A stretch of 64,000 bases of DNA, taken from contig NZ_ACJN02000003.1 of the NCBI RefSeq assembly GCF_000174435.1, forward strand, positions 1,041,574 to 1,105,573, in the 5' to 3' direction. A program made the position numbers and the translations under genes. The notes under the pieces were generated by a model, which was not told the origin of the DNA, ran no database searches, and saw only the letters and a program-made list of their open reading frames with translations. Shown in pieces: positions 1 to 7,665 of this stretch. How positions within the stretch are numbered: position 1 is the first letter of the stretch; the number at the start of each line of letters is the position of its first letter. This DNA is from Desulfonatronospira thiodismutans ASO3-1. Lineage in GTDB: Bacteria; Desulfobacterota; Desulfovibrionia; Desulfovibrionales; Desulfonatronovibrionaceae.

Positions 1-1
1 T

Positions 2-271
2 TATTTCCCCTGTATGTGTAAGGGCTGCCACGAAGTCGTCCAGGTAAATCTGCTTGCCAAGGAGACAAGATGCCCCGAGTGCCGGGCGCGTAATCCAATT
101 CCTTACGATGACCCTGGACTACAGGGAACCCCGGGGCACCACCATGTGGTAGAATGGCGCATGACTGATCAACTTGACAGAGATCTTGTTCTCACTGATG
201 GCAAGTACATGTGCCCCAAGTGCGGCAAGATGTCCCTTGAATTTCGCGACAGCGGCCTGTGCTGGGATTAA
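2..271 (+). CDS. Zinc-ribbon hypothetical protein, 5' end outside the window
   Basis: The reading frame is open from base 2, so the gene probably starts upstream; the first internal ATG is at 14. Two cysteine clusters are visible: C-x-C-x2-C followed by C-P-E-C in the N-terminal half, and C-P-K-C near the C-terminus. They suggest two zinc-binding knuckles. I do not recognise the family. The next gene starts 18 bp downstream on the same strand, so the two may form an operon at the leader-distal end of the CRISPR array. Function unknown. Confidence 0.55.
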   Translation, partial: YFPCMCKGCHEVVQVNLLAKETRCPECRARNPIPYDDPGLQGTPGHHHVVEWRMTDQLDRDLVLTDGKYMCPKCGKMSLEFRDSGLCWD

Positions 272-289
272 ACCAGGAGAAAACCTGCC

Positions 290-958
290 TTGACCAGAAT
301 TTACATCCCCGCCACAAGTGCAGAGCAATGGGCTCAGTTCCTGGCTGAGCCCGCCAGACAGTGGCGTAAAGGCTATTCAGCCCGCACTCTCGCCTATTCC
401 TGGCAAGATGCTGATGGCTTCCCAGATGAGGTTGGAGCAGTTCTCGGGTTAAAATTCCCTGCAGCGGAGATTTTGCTTGCTTTTCCGGAGCACCAGGTTC
501 CACTGCCTGGTGGCTCTCGTCCTTCACAAAATGATATCTGGGTCCTTGCCCGTTCACAAGGGAAGCTCATTTCCATTGCTGTAGAGGGCAAGGTTTCCGA
601 GTCATTTGGCCCCACGATACAGGAATGGCAGGCCCAGTCCAACCCGGGCAAGACAGCTCGCCTTGAGTTTCTGCAAAGGCTGCTTGAACTGGACGCAGTC
701 CCCCTCTCCATCCGCTATCAGCTTTTGCACCGCACAGCATCGGCACTCATTGAGGCCCAGAGATTCAACGCACAGCATGCCCTCATGCTGGTTCACTCCT
801 TCAGCCAGTCCCATGAAGGCTTCCAGGACTATGCGGCTTTTGCCGAACTCATGGGCGGCAGGGCAAGCAAAGAAATCTTAAACTCAGCAGGCTCCCTTTC
901 AGGTACGCTTCTTCATATAGCCTGGGTGCAGGGCAACCCCGCCAGCCTTAGCAAATAA
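290..958 (+). CDS. Hypothetical protein with PD-(D/E)XK-like signature
   Basis: A 222-residue soluble protein with a TTG start preceded by AGGAG at 274-278. The start Y-I-P-A and the motif W-R-K-G-Y-S-A-R-T-L-A recall a family of bacterial hypothetical proteins (DUF6946-like, from memory). A segment around residues 81-105 reads S-Q-N-D-I-W, then a hydrophobic strand, then E-G-K-V-S-E. This D-x(n)-E-x-K spacing is compatible with a PD-(D/E)XK nuclease core. The nuclease assignment is inference. The gene lies directly beside the CRISPR array but is transcribed on the opposite strand to the array and cas genes, so a link to CRISPR is only positional. Confidence 0.6.
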   Translation: MTRIYIPATSAEQWAQFLAEPARQWRKGYSARTLAYSWQDADGFPDEVGAVLGLKFPAAEILLAFPEHQVPLPGGSRPSQNDIWVLARSQGKLISIAVEGKVSESFGPTIQEWQAQSNPGKTARLEFLQRLLELDAVPLSIRYQLLHRTASALIEAQRFNAQHALMLVHSFSQSHEGFQDYAAFAELMGGRASKEILNSAGSLSGTLLHIAWVQGNPASLSK

Positions 959-1030
959 AGGGGCCAGGGATTAGCCTCCAACCGGGGTTAGTAGTGTTCA
1001 GGTAATCAGTCTGAAAACTATGCCTGACTT

Positions 1031-2716
1031 CAATCAATGGAGCCACATTTTTCAATGTGGATGAGACCTCAAGACCAAGGAATCGGCCACAATGACCTTC
1101 AAGCTTCAATGGAGCCACATTTAACAATGTGGATGAGACTTCTGCCTCACCTGCTGCGAGAGCTTTGAGGCGGTGCTTCAATGGAGCCACATTTTTTAAT
1201 GTGGATGAGACTGGGAGGACTACGGCGAAGCGGTTGTCGATATAATGCTTCAATGGAGCCACATTTTTCAACGTGGATGAGACTCGCCGCCGCCCTCATA
1301 TTCACCAGTGCCAGGGTTGCTTCAATGGAGCCACATTTTTCAATGTGGATGAGACGTGCCCGGTGCCAGAATTGAAACCAAGCAAACCGTGCTTCAATGG
1401 AGCCACATTTTTTAATGTGGATGAGACTTGTCCGTATACTCACGGAGGTACACGGCACGGTAGCTTCAATGGAGCCACATTTTATAATGTGGCTGAGACC
1501 AGCTTTTCACGCTTGAAATCCTTGCAGTTGAGCCAGCTTCAATGGAGCCACATTTTTCAATGTGGTTGAGACTAAAGCGCATATTCCAGTGATACATGGC
1601 CTGAATCCTTCAATAGAGCCACATTTTTAAATGTGGATGAGACTAAATGCTGACACCATCCGGGACATGCTGGACGGGCTTCAATGGGGCCACATTTTTT
1701 AATGTGGATGAGACACCACCCACGCAAAGTCGTGTTCTTCGGAACCACGCTTCAATGGAGCCACATTTTTCAATGTGGATGAGACGATAGATTTCAGCTT
1801 CATCATCTGTTTGTAATGTGCTTCAATGGAGCCACATTTTTTAATGTGGATGAGACGAGATTGACGGTGAAGCCCTGCCCTATAACCACCAGCTTCAATG
1901 GAGCCACATTTTTTAATGTGGATGAGACCAGAGCGCCCTGGGCATTTTCATCGTTGCTGGTGTGCTTCAATGGAGCCACATTTTTTAATGTGGATGAGAC
2001 CAATTCGGTCTCCACCGGAGTCAGATACCCATGCGGGCTTCAATGGAGCCACATTTTTTAATGTGGATGAGACCGTTATTTTCGTTGCCGGATTGATCGT
2101 AAACTGTAGCTTCAATGGAGCCACATTTTTTAATGTGGATGAGACCTTTGCGATAGGCGATCATGTGGTGGTGCGTTTTGCTTCAATGGAGCCACATTTT
2201 TTAATGTGGATGAGACGCCGGGTCTGGGCTCCCACTTATAGCCCATATGCTTCAATGGAGCCACATTTTTTAATGTGGATGAGACGTATGGGAATACGAG
2301 ATGACGAGTGCGTGATAATTGCTTCAATGGAGCCACATTTTTTAATGTGGATGAGACTTGCCCTGTGGGTCGCCCTGAGCTACCTGTGCGACGCTTCAAT
2401 GGAGCCACATTTTTTAATGTGGATGAGACTGTGCCCATACGCTGTTTGCCACCCGCAATGGGGCGCTTCAATGGAGCCACATTTTTTAATGTGGATGAGA
2501 CGCTGCCCAAAACAAAGGTCGTCTGCCCCACCTGCAGCTTCAATGGAGCCACATTTTTTAATGTGGATGAGACCAAGGGGAAAGCGGTGGGTGATGTGTG
2601 AGCACATGCTTCAATGGAGCCACATTTTTTAATGTGGATGAGACATGGGGATTTTTGGCGTGCAGTAGTCCAGACAAATGCTTCAATGGAGCCACATTTT
2701 TTAATGTGGATGAGAC
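1031..2716 (-). CRISPR. CRISPR array, 24 repeats of 37 bp, type I-G associated
   Basis: I count 24 repeats starting at 1031, 1103, 1175, 1247, 1319, 1391, 1463, 1536, 1607, 1678, 1749, 1820, 1892, 1964, 2037, 2109, 2180, 2249, 2321, 2393, 2465, 2537, 2608 and 2680, each 37 bp, separated by 23 unique spacers of 32-36 bp. On the plus strand the repeat begins GCTTCAATGGAGCC and ends GGATGAGAC. Its core forms a hairpin with a 7-bp stem CCACATT/AATGTGG and a 4-nt loop. Repeats from 1820 to 2716 look identical. Those below 1820 carry substitutions, mostly in the loop, and the first (1031) has a degenerate edge. This marks the low-coordinate end as the old, leader-distal end. Transcription should therefore run on the minus strand from the leader at 2717-2886, in the same direction as the cas operon. 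Confidence 0.97.
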
Positions 2717-2886
2717 TGTCTTCATGAAAAACCCCGTCATTTGGGGTGTTACGAGCCCTGCTACGCGAACCCCTTTCAAAACCTGAGATATTTAATTGTC
2801 AAAGAGCTAATGTTTCTTATAACTACCTGATTTTATTGCTGCGCGAACGTACCTATGATTTCCAACTGCTTGGGGTTCGCACCAGG
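2717..2886 (-). promoter_or_regulatory. CRISPR leader
   Basis: This 170-bp, relatively AT-rich gap lies between the stop codon of csb2 and the conserved end of the array, where a leader is expected. It contains a 9-bp inverted repeat, GCGAACCCC at 2765-2773 and GGGGTTCGC at 2872-2880, about 100 bp apart. A short hairpin ACCCC/GGGGT lies next to the last repeat. Leader function is inferred from position and from the gradient of repeat decay. Confidence 0.7.
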
Positions 2887-4323
2887 CTATTCTACAGGTT
2901 GAAAAAGCCCCAAGCCGAAATGGCACCTTGCACCTAAAGCAAATGGCCCAGGCACAGCTGTGTTGAAGTGTATTATACATCCGTGTCCTCTGAATGGCCT
3001 CTCATCCCTCTTGCCCCTTGCAAATTCCATCCAGCGCAGAGGTTTTGGACCGGTGATTGTCCATTGTATCCAGTTTACAGAAGCAGGTTCAGGCAAACCA
3101 TGGTACTCACATTCAAGTAATATCTCCTGTGTAAGCCAGTCTAAATAACTCCCACGTCCCTTGCGGTGATGCCTGGTTGTCACAAAAGGAGTTGCGCTGA
3201 CCCAGGTTCTGGACAACTTAAAATTTGGCTGTTCCCTCATAGAAGACAAAATCAGGCTGGCATCTGGCTTGCCGTTGGACTGCCATATTGATCTCAATCT
3301 ATCCAGGGCCATCAACTCGGATGAGTCAAACGGCTCTCTTGCTGTGATGACAAGACTGTCAATCCGTCCGTCATGATCCTCATCCAGAGGAAGAAAAAAA
3401 GCATGTCCATGACCTTCCAGTGGTGAACCATCAGCACTTTTTCCGCTGAATTTGCTGGAGACAAGCCCGGGATCGTCGCCCTGGATTTTACGGTGAATAC
3501 CCATAAGCTTCAGGCGGATTCTTTCAGCGAAATGTATGGATTCCTGGACCATGGGACGTACCCTGGAGTGAATCTCGTATTTAAACAGGCGGTATTCACG
3601 TCGTGACTCAAATCCTGCTCTTGAGGGGATGGTTCTGTTTAACCGGGATTTTTTGCGGGAGTAATCGATCCATTCAAGTGCCGGAGGATGTGCCCAGCCC
3701 TGGTTTAGAAGATCCCTTGTGGAAAGGCAGATGGCTTCAAACCAGCTTAAATCACTGCTTACAGGGAGACTCTCATATTCACTTCTGGGCAGAACGCAGG
3801 CTATCTTTTCATCCTCGTATACAGAACTCTGACCTGCTGAATCACTTGGCAAACAGTCCCAGCTAAATGATGGAACATTGTCTCTTATATTTACCTTCAC
3901 CCAGGATTCGGATCTTCCCAGGTAGTTCAGCTCTTCAAGAAGAGTGCCCAGGTCAACCAGATGCTGCTCCTGCATAGAATTTTCGAATGCCATGTAAAGA
4001 GAGTCACCCTTATCCAGTGCGACAAAGGAGTCGAAAATCAACTGTTTTTTGGTGACGTCCTTTTCATTGCTGCTCTGGTAAGTTCTAATGTGGGCAGTGG
4101 TGGCCTGGGGCAAAAGGTAAAAGGGCTTTCCTGATAATCCTTGCAGCACAGACTCAATCCTGGCCTGCTCCCAGTCGGGAAAACGTCTTTTCTGGATATC
4201 AATCAGTGCTCTTGCTAATCTGTAAGGGGAGGGAGGCCATTCCGCTTCACCTTCATTGACGTTTCTCCCCCAAGGATTGGCATGATATCGGCCTGCGGGA
4301 AAAGTAAACTCTAAAGCCAGCAT
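2887..4323 (-). CDS. csb2: Type I-G CRISPR protein Csb2 (Cas5/Cas6-like)
   Basis: A 478-residue protein of the GSU0054/Csb2 family. In type I-G systems it supplies the Cas5 function and probably the Cas6-type crRNA processing function in the Cascade complex. The N-terminus L-A-L-E-F-T-F-P-A-G-R-Y-H-A-N-P-W-G with W-P-P-S-P-Y-R-L-A-R-A-L is characteristic, and a second RAMP-like half follows with a glycine-rich C-terminal loop (F-R-G-H-G). It is the last gene of the cas operon, 15 bp after csb1, with AGGGA before the ATG. The array leader follows directly. The repeat hairpin (7-bp stem) is the likely processing substrate; that is inference. Confidence 0.9.
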   Translation of the reverse strand: MLALEFTFPAGRYHANPWGRNVNEGEAEWPPSPYRLARALIDIQKRRFPDWEQARIESVLQGLSGKPFYLLPQATTAHIRTYQSSNEKDVTKKQLIFDSFVALDKGDSLYMAFENSMQEQHLVDLGTLLEELNYLGRSESWVKVNIRDNVPSFSWDCLPSDSAGQSSVYEDEKIACVLPRSEYESLPVSSDLSWFEAICLSTRDLLNQGWAHPPALEWIDYSRKKSRLNRTIPSRAGFESRREYRLFKYEIHSRVRPMVQESIHFAERIRLKLMGIHRKIQGDDPGLVSSKFSGKSADGSPLEGHGHAFFLPLDEDHDGRIDSLVITAREPFDSSELMALDRLRSIWQSNGKPDASLILSSMREQPNFKLSRTWVSATPFVTTRHHRKGRGSYLDWLTQEILLECEYHGLPEPASVNWIQWTITGPKPLRWMEFARGKRDERPFRGHGCIIHFNTAVPGPFALGARCHFGLGLFQPVE

Positions 4324-4338
4324 AAGTCTTTTCCCTGC

Positions 4339-5313
4339 TTATGAAGTCTTGAGAACAGTCTCAGTGTTGATCTGGGTCACAGGTGGCTGTGCAAACAGCT
4401 CTTTATCCTTGCACTCCGTTATTTGATTCTGAACCGATTTCTTTAGCTCTGCCGAACCTGGAACTGTAAAGCCTTCTGGTTCCTTTACCATTAAAGCGTT
4501 TCCATCTTTTAGTTCGAGGTCGCAGGCTGTTCGCAGCCGCAGGCCTCCTTCCAGAAAGCTGCGGATTTTATACAAACCCAGGCCAATCAGTAAATTTTCC
4601 GCCTCATCTCCCAGTTCGTAGGATCTTATCATTCCCAGATCAAAGTTAAAAAATGCCTTTATATTTGAGGCAGTATACTCCACTCGTTGATATGGGACAT
4701 TGCCATAAACATCCTTGTCGTGTTCAGCAGCCCGGATCTTGCCGGTGGGGTCAATGGGGTTGTTCTTCACACCACCGTATACAACTTCCTTGGCATCGAT
4801 GGCCTCTATAAAGGAAGATACAGCCCTGGGCATCTTGACTCTCCCGTCCTCCAGGTTTGCCAGGAAAACACCATGCAGGATGGAGTTGACATCATACTTG
4901 AAAATAGTTCTTGCGATTTTTCTCCAGTCAAGAGGTTTGCCCTTCTCGTAATCCGCCTCCTGCTTGAAAGCCTGCTGGAAATCCTTGTCAGTGATGATAA
5001 ATGGAGAGTTAAGACGATGAGCCTCCATCAGGGAATTGGTCTTTGCATCCGTTGCACCCTCAAGGCTTACTCTGACATAAGGCAGACCGTCAAAGTCTTT
5101 GATCAGCTCGCTGTCAGGCCCTATTACAGTGCTCTCCAGCCTGTTTGCCATTGACTGGGGGGACTCAAGGACTATCTTCCTGGTTCCATCTGGCAACAGA
5201 TAGGTCCCTGCACCAATATCAGGGAAACCCGTAGGTTGAAAACGATCCCCCTGGACAGGCTCAAGGTCTGCCTCCAGCAAAAGCCTTTTGGCATTTTTTA
5301 ACACTTCAAACAT
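4339..5313 (-). CDS. csb1: Type I-G CRISPR protein Csb1 (Cas7)
   Basis: A 324-residue protein of the GSU0053/Csb1 family, the Cas7-like backbone subunit that binds the crRNA spacer in I-G Cascade. The start F-E-V-L-K-N-A-K-R-L-L-L-E-A-D-L-E-P-V-Q-G-D-R-F-Q-P-T-G-F-P spans the family N-terminus, and the segment L-E-S-P-Q-S-M-A-N-R-L-E is typical of it. The start has a good ribosome binding site (AGGAGA, 6-nt spacing). It sits 12 bp downstream of csx17 and 15 bp upstream of csb2, so co-transcription is expected. Confidence 0.92.
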   Translation of the reverse strand: MFEVLKNAKRLLLEADLEPVQGDRFQPTGFPDIGAGTYLLPDGTRKIVLESPQSMANRLESTVIGPDSELIKDFDGLPYVRVSLEGATDAKTNSLMEAHRLNSPFIITDKDFQQAFKQEADYEKGKPLDWRKIARTIFKYDVNSILHGVFLANLEDGRVKMPRAVSSFIEAIDAKEVVYGGVKNNPIDPTGKIRAAEHDKDVYGNVPYQRVEYTASNIKAFFNFDLGMIRSYELGDEAENLLIGLGLYKIRSFLEGGLRLRTACDLELKDGNALMVKEPEGFTVPGSAELKKSVQNQITECKDKELFAQPPVTQINTETVLKTS

Positions 5314-5325
5314 AAGACTCTCCTG

Positions 5326-7665
5326 TTATTCGGTTGGCATTTGGAGTACCATCTCTTCAAGAAGATTCTGGTTTTTTATCGGTACGATAAGGCTTGCAAG
5401 CAGTCTTGCAGGACTAAGGGGCTCATTGTAGCGGACAGGGAATGGACGTAGGTCTGAAATCTTTAGCCGCTGAACAGCCTTTGCGCACGCTTCTTCCACC
5501 CTCCCGGCATTCAATAGGCTGGACACGCTTCTTTCTCTTCTTATCTTGACGCCCCTGACATCACCAGGAACGTGGAGCAGCTTGAGCAAACACCAGGTCC
5601 TGGATATTATTGACCTGGCAACTGGGTACTTCCAGGCTTTTTGTATCTTGATCAGGCCGGACTTTTTCCAGTCAATCAGTGTAACCCCCCACAACAGTTC
5701 TTCCATCTTGGCATCATCAGTCTCCTCATGCAAAAAAGGCATAAGATCATAGGGACTCACTGCTATAAGTCCTTGAAAAGGCATGGATGCAGCCTGTTTC
5801 CTCTCTGCATCCATCAGTCGGTAGCTTAAAAGATTGCCTATCCGTTCTGAGAAATCACTGCCGAACCAATGCTGGTCAGAGCTAAATTCAGCCCACTGCC
5901 AGGGGGTTCTGGCTGATACGCCTGCCATGTTGCTTCTAATGGGACCCAGTCTATCAGTGCCCTGGATTGATGCAATTGCAGCAGCTATGCGTATTTCCGG
6001 GCTGCCGTCGTCTGCCTGGAACACCCATCTGGGAGACAAACCATATAAAGGCTGTTGCAGCTTCGGGTCTTTATTTCTATCTCTTAGCGCCAGCAACTTT
6101 TCAAGCCTTCCAATTGATCTGATCAATTTGAGATAATTCAGGCTGTCAGGCTGAAGGGTACAGTTGAACAGATCCTCATCAATCTGTTGCCGGGCCTGGA
6201 GGTATGATGCAGGAGCCTTTTTGAAACTCAGCATAAATTGATCAACCCTGGACAAAACAGGATCAAGCTCGGAAAAAATCTCCAACTGGGGTTTGAAGCG
6301 AACTGGAATTTTCCCTGCAGGCAAAGCTATTTTATTGTCCCCTCTTCTTTTGAGGAAACCGTAGCGTTCAAAAGCGGATATCCCCCTGTCCACTCCCAGT
6401 GTGCCTACAGCTCTGGAAAACTCCAGTCCTGTCCCGGCTTGTCTGCGGCCTACTGAAGACCTGCCTTCCGAGAAGAGGTGCCTGACTTCAGTAAAGGATG
6501 CAAACTGCCCCCATAAGGGCAGCCAGATTTCTGTTTCCCCACCCTCTGGTTCGGTGTATTCGCTGGAAGTAAATCCCACAGGAGAGAAGTGTACAGTGAA
6601 AGGCCCGGTCAGCCTGGAACCCGCATTTCCACCCTGTCTTCTGACAACTGAGCTTGCCAGCACCAGGGTGCCCTCAAGAGTGAGTACATAGTCCCAGGGG
6701 TTGGCCTTGAAGTCCTTTGCCTCCACCCCCATACCCTGGTTATAGCCGCCTGCTCTTCCTGGATCGAACTGCCCGGCCTTAACCTTGGGAAGCCCTTTGA
6801 CAGGCTGGTTCCACAGGCTTGCTGCAAGATAGTCCTTTGCTGTTGAGCCATTGCCATCAAGTAGCAGGCTGGAGATGATCCTCATAAAATTGTTTCCGAA
6901 TTCCAACCTGCCATCATTGCCGTATGTTCCCAGGATACGGTGGGGCGTACGGGAACCGTCAGCATGAATTGCACAAAGGGCATCCAGCCAGGGCAGGCAG
7001 TTGTCCGGCAACCTGCTTCTGCATATTGGAACGATAATGTCTTTAGTTTTCTGCCGGACATGATCGTTATATTTGGTGCGCGCCTTTTTTATGCTGTTCC
7101 AGAGACACCTGTACAGGCCAGGCTCCTGGGATGAAAGGGCCTCTATCCTCTCCAGGGCAAGAAGCAGAGGGTCCTCGCTGGTCTTGTTCTTGACACTTTC
7201 AGCTTCTTTTAAAACAGCATCTTTGAGCTTTACGAGATCCTGCTGCTTTTTACCGGGGCTGGAATTTTTAATCATCGTTTCCAATACATCCAGCAATTCT
7301 TGTCCCGTGTTCATTTGCTCTGCCCATTCAGGCCAGTTGAACACTGAAGTAATAGCCTGCTTGTACCCTGCAAAACGTGGATCATTTGTCTGCAGAATGC
7401 TGTCGATACCCTGCCTTGAATCACCTGGATAGAATCCGCTTCCTCCGTTCCAGGGGGTGATGATCGGAGTTGGTACATATTCGTTGCAGAAAAAGGAAAG
7501 GATGTCATCCGGTGCCAGGGTAGTCCTGATTTTGAACGTCCCTTGATCCCAGCATCCCAAGGCTTCATGATCCTTCTGTTCGGAGATAAGCCTGAATACC
7601 GCCAGGGCTTTTAAATACCCGGACAGTGGTCGAGTGGTGCACCCCGGCAACTTGAATTCATTCAT
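5326..7665 (-). CDS. csx17: Type I-G CRISPR large subunit Csx17 (Cas8-like)
   Basis: A 779-residue protein of the GSU0052/Csx17 family, the predicted large subunit of type I-G Cascade, which would recognise the PAM and recruit Cas3. The N-terminal L-P-G-C-T-T-R-P-L-S-G-Y-L-K-A-L-A-V-F-R is the family hallmark, and the C-terminal P-F-P-V-R-Y-N-E-P-L-S-P-A-R-L-L-A-S-L also fits. An AGGGA site lies 6 nt before the ATG. Its start overlaps the end of cas3 by 8 bp, indicating translational coupling. Confidence 0.92.
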   Translation of the reverse strand: MNEFKLPGCTTRPLSGYLKALAVFRLISEQKDHEALGCWDQGTFKIRTTLAPDDILSFFCNEYVPTPIITPWNGGSGFYPGDSRQGIDSILQTNDPRFAGYKQAITSVFNWPEWAEQMNTGQELLDVLETMIKNSSPGKKQQDLVKLKDAVLKEAESVKNKTSEDPLLLALERIEALSSQEPGLYRCLWNSIKKARTKYNDHVRQKTKDIIVPICRSRLPDNCLPWLDALCAIHADGSRTPHRILGTYGNDGRLEFGNNFMRIISSLLLDGNGSTAKDYLAASLWNQPVKGLPKVKAGQFDPGRAGGYNQGMGVEAKDFKANPWDYVLTLEGTLVLASSVVRRQGGNAGSRLTGPFTVHFSPVGFTSSEYTEPEGGETEIWLPLWGQFASFTEVRHLFSEGRSSVGRRQAGTGLEFSRAVGTLGVDRGISAFERYGFLKRRGDNKIALPAGKIPVRFKPQLEIFSELDPVLSRVDQFMLSFKKAPASYLQARQQIDEDLFNCTLQPDSLNYLKLIRSIGRLEKLLALRDRNKDPKLQQPLYGLSPRWVFQADDGSPEIRIAAAIASIQGTDRLGPIRSNMAGVSARTPWQWAEFSSDQHWFGSDFSERIGNLLSYRLMDAERKQAASMPFQGLIAVSPYDLMPFLHEETDDAKMEELLWGVTLIDWKKSGLIKIQKAWKYPVARSIISRTWCLLKLLHVPGDVRGVKIRRERSVSSLLNAGRVEEACAKAVQRLKISDLRPFPVRYNEPLSPARLLASLIVPIKNQNLLEEMVLQMPTE

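Noticed and set aside
1147..2779. Several open frames across the CRISPR array encoding repeated S-S-T-L-K-N-V-A-P-L-K or F-N-G-A-T-F-F-N-V-D-E-T peptides
   Set aside because: They are translations of the CRISPR repeats, not genes.
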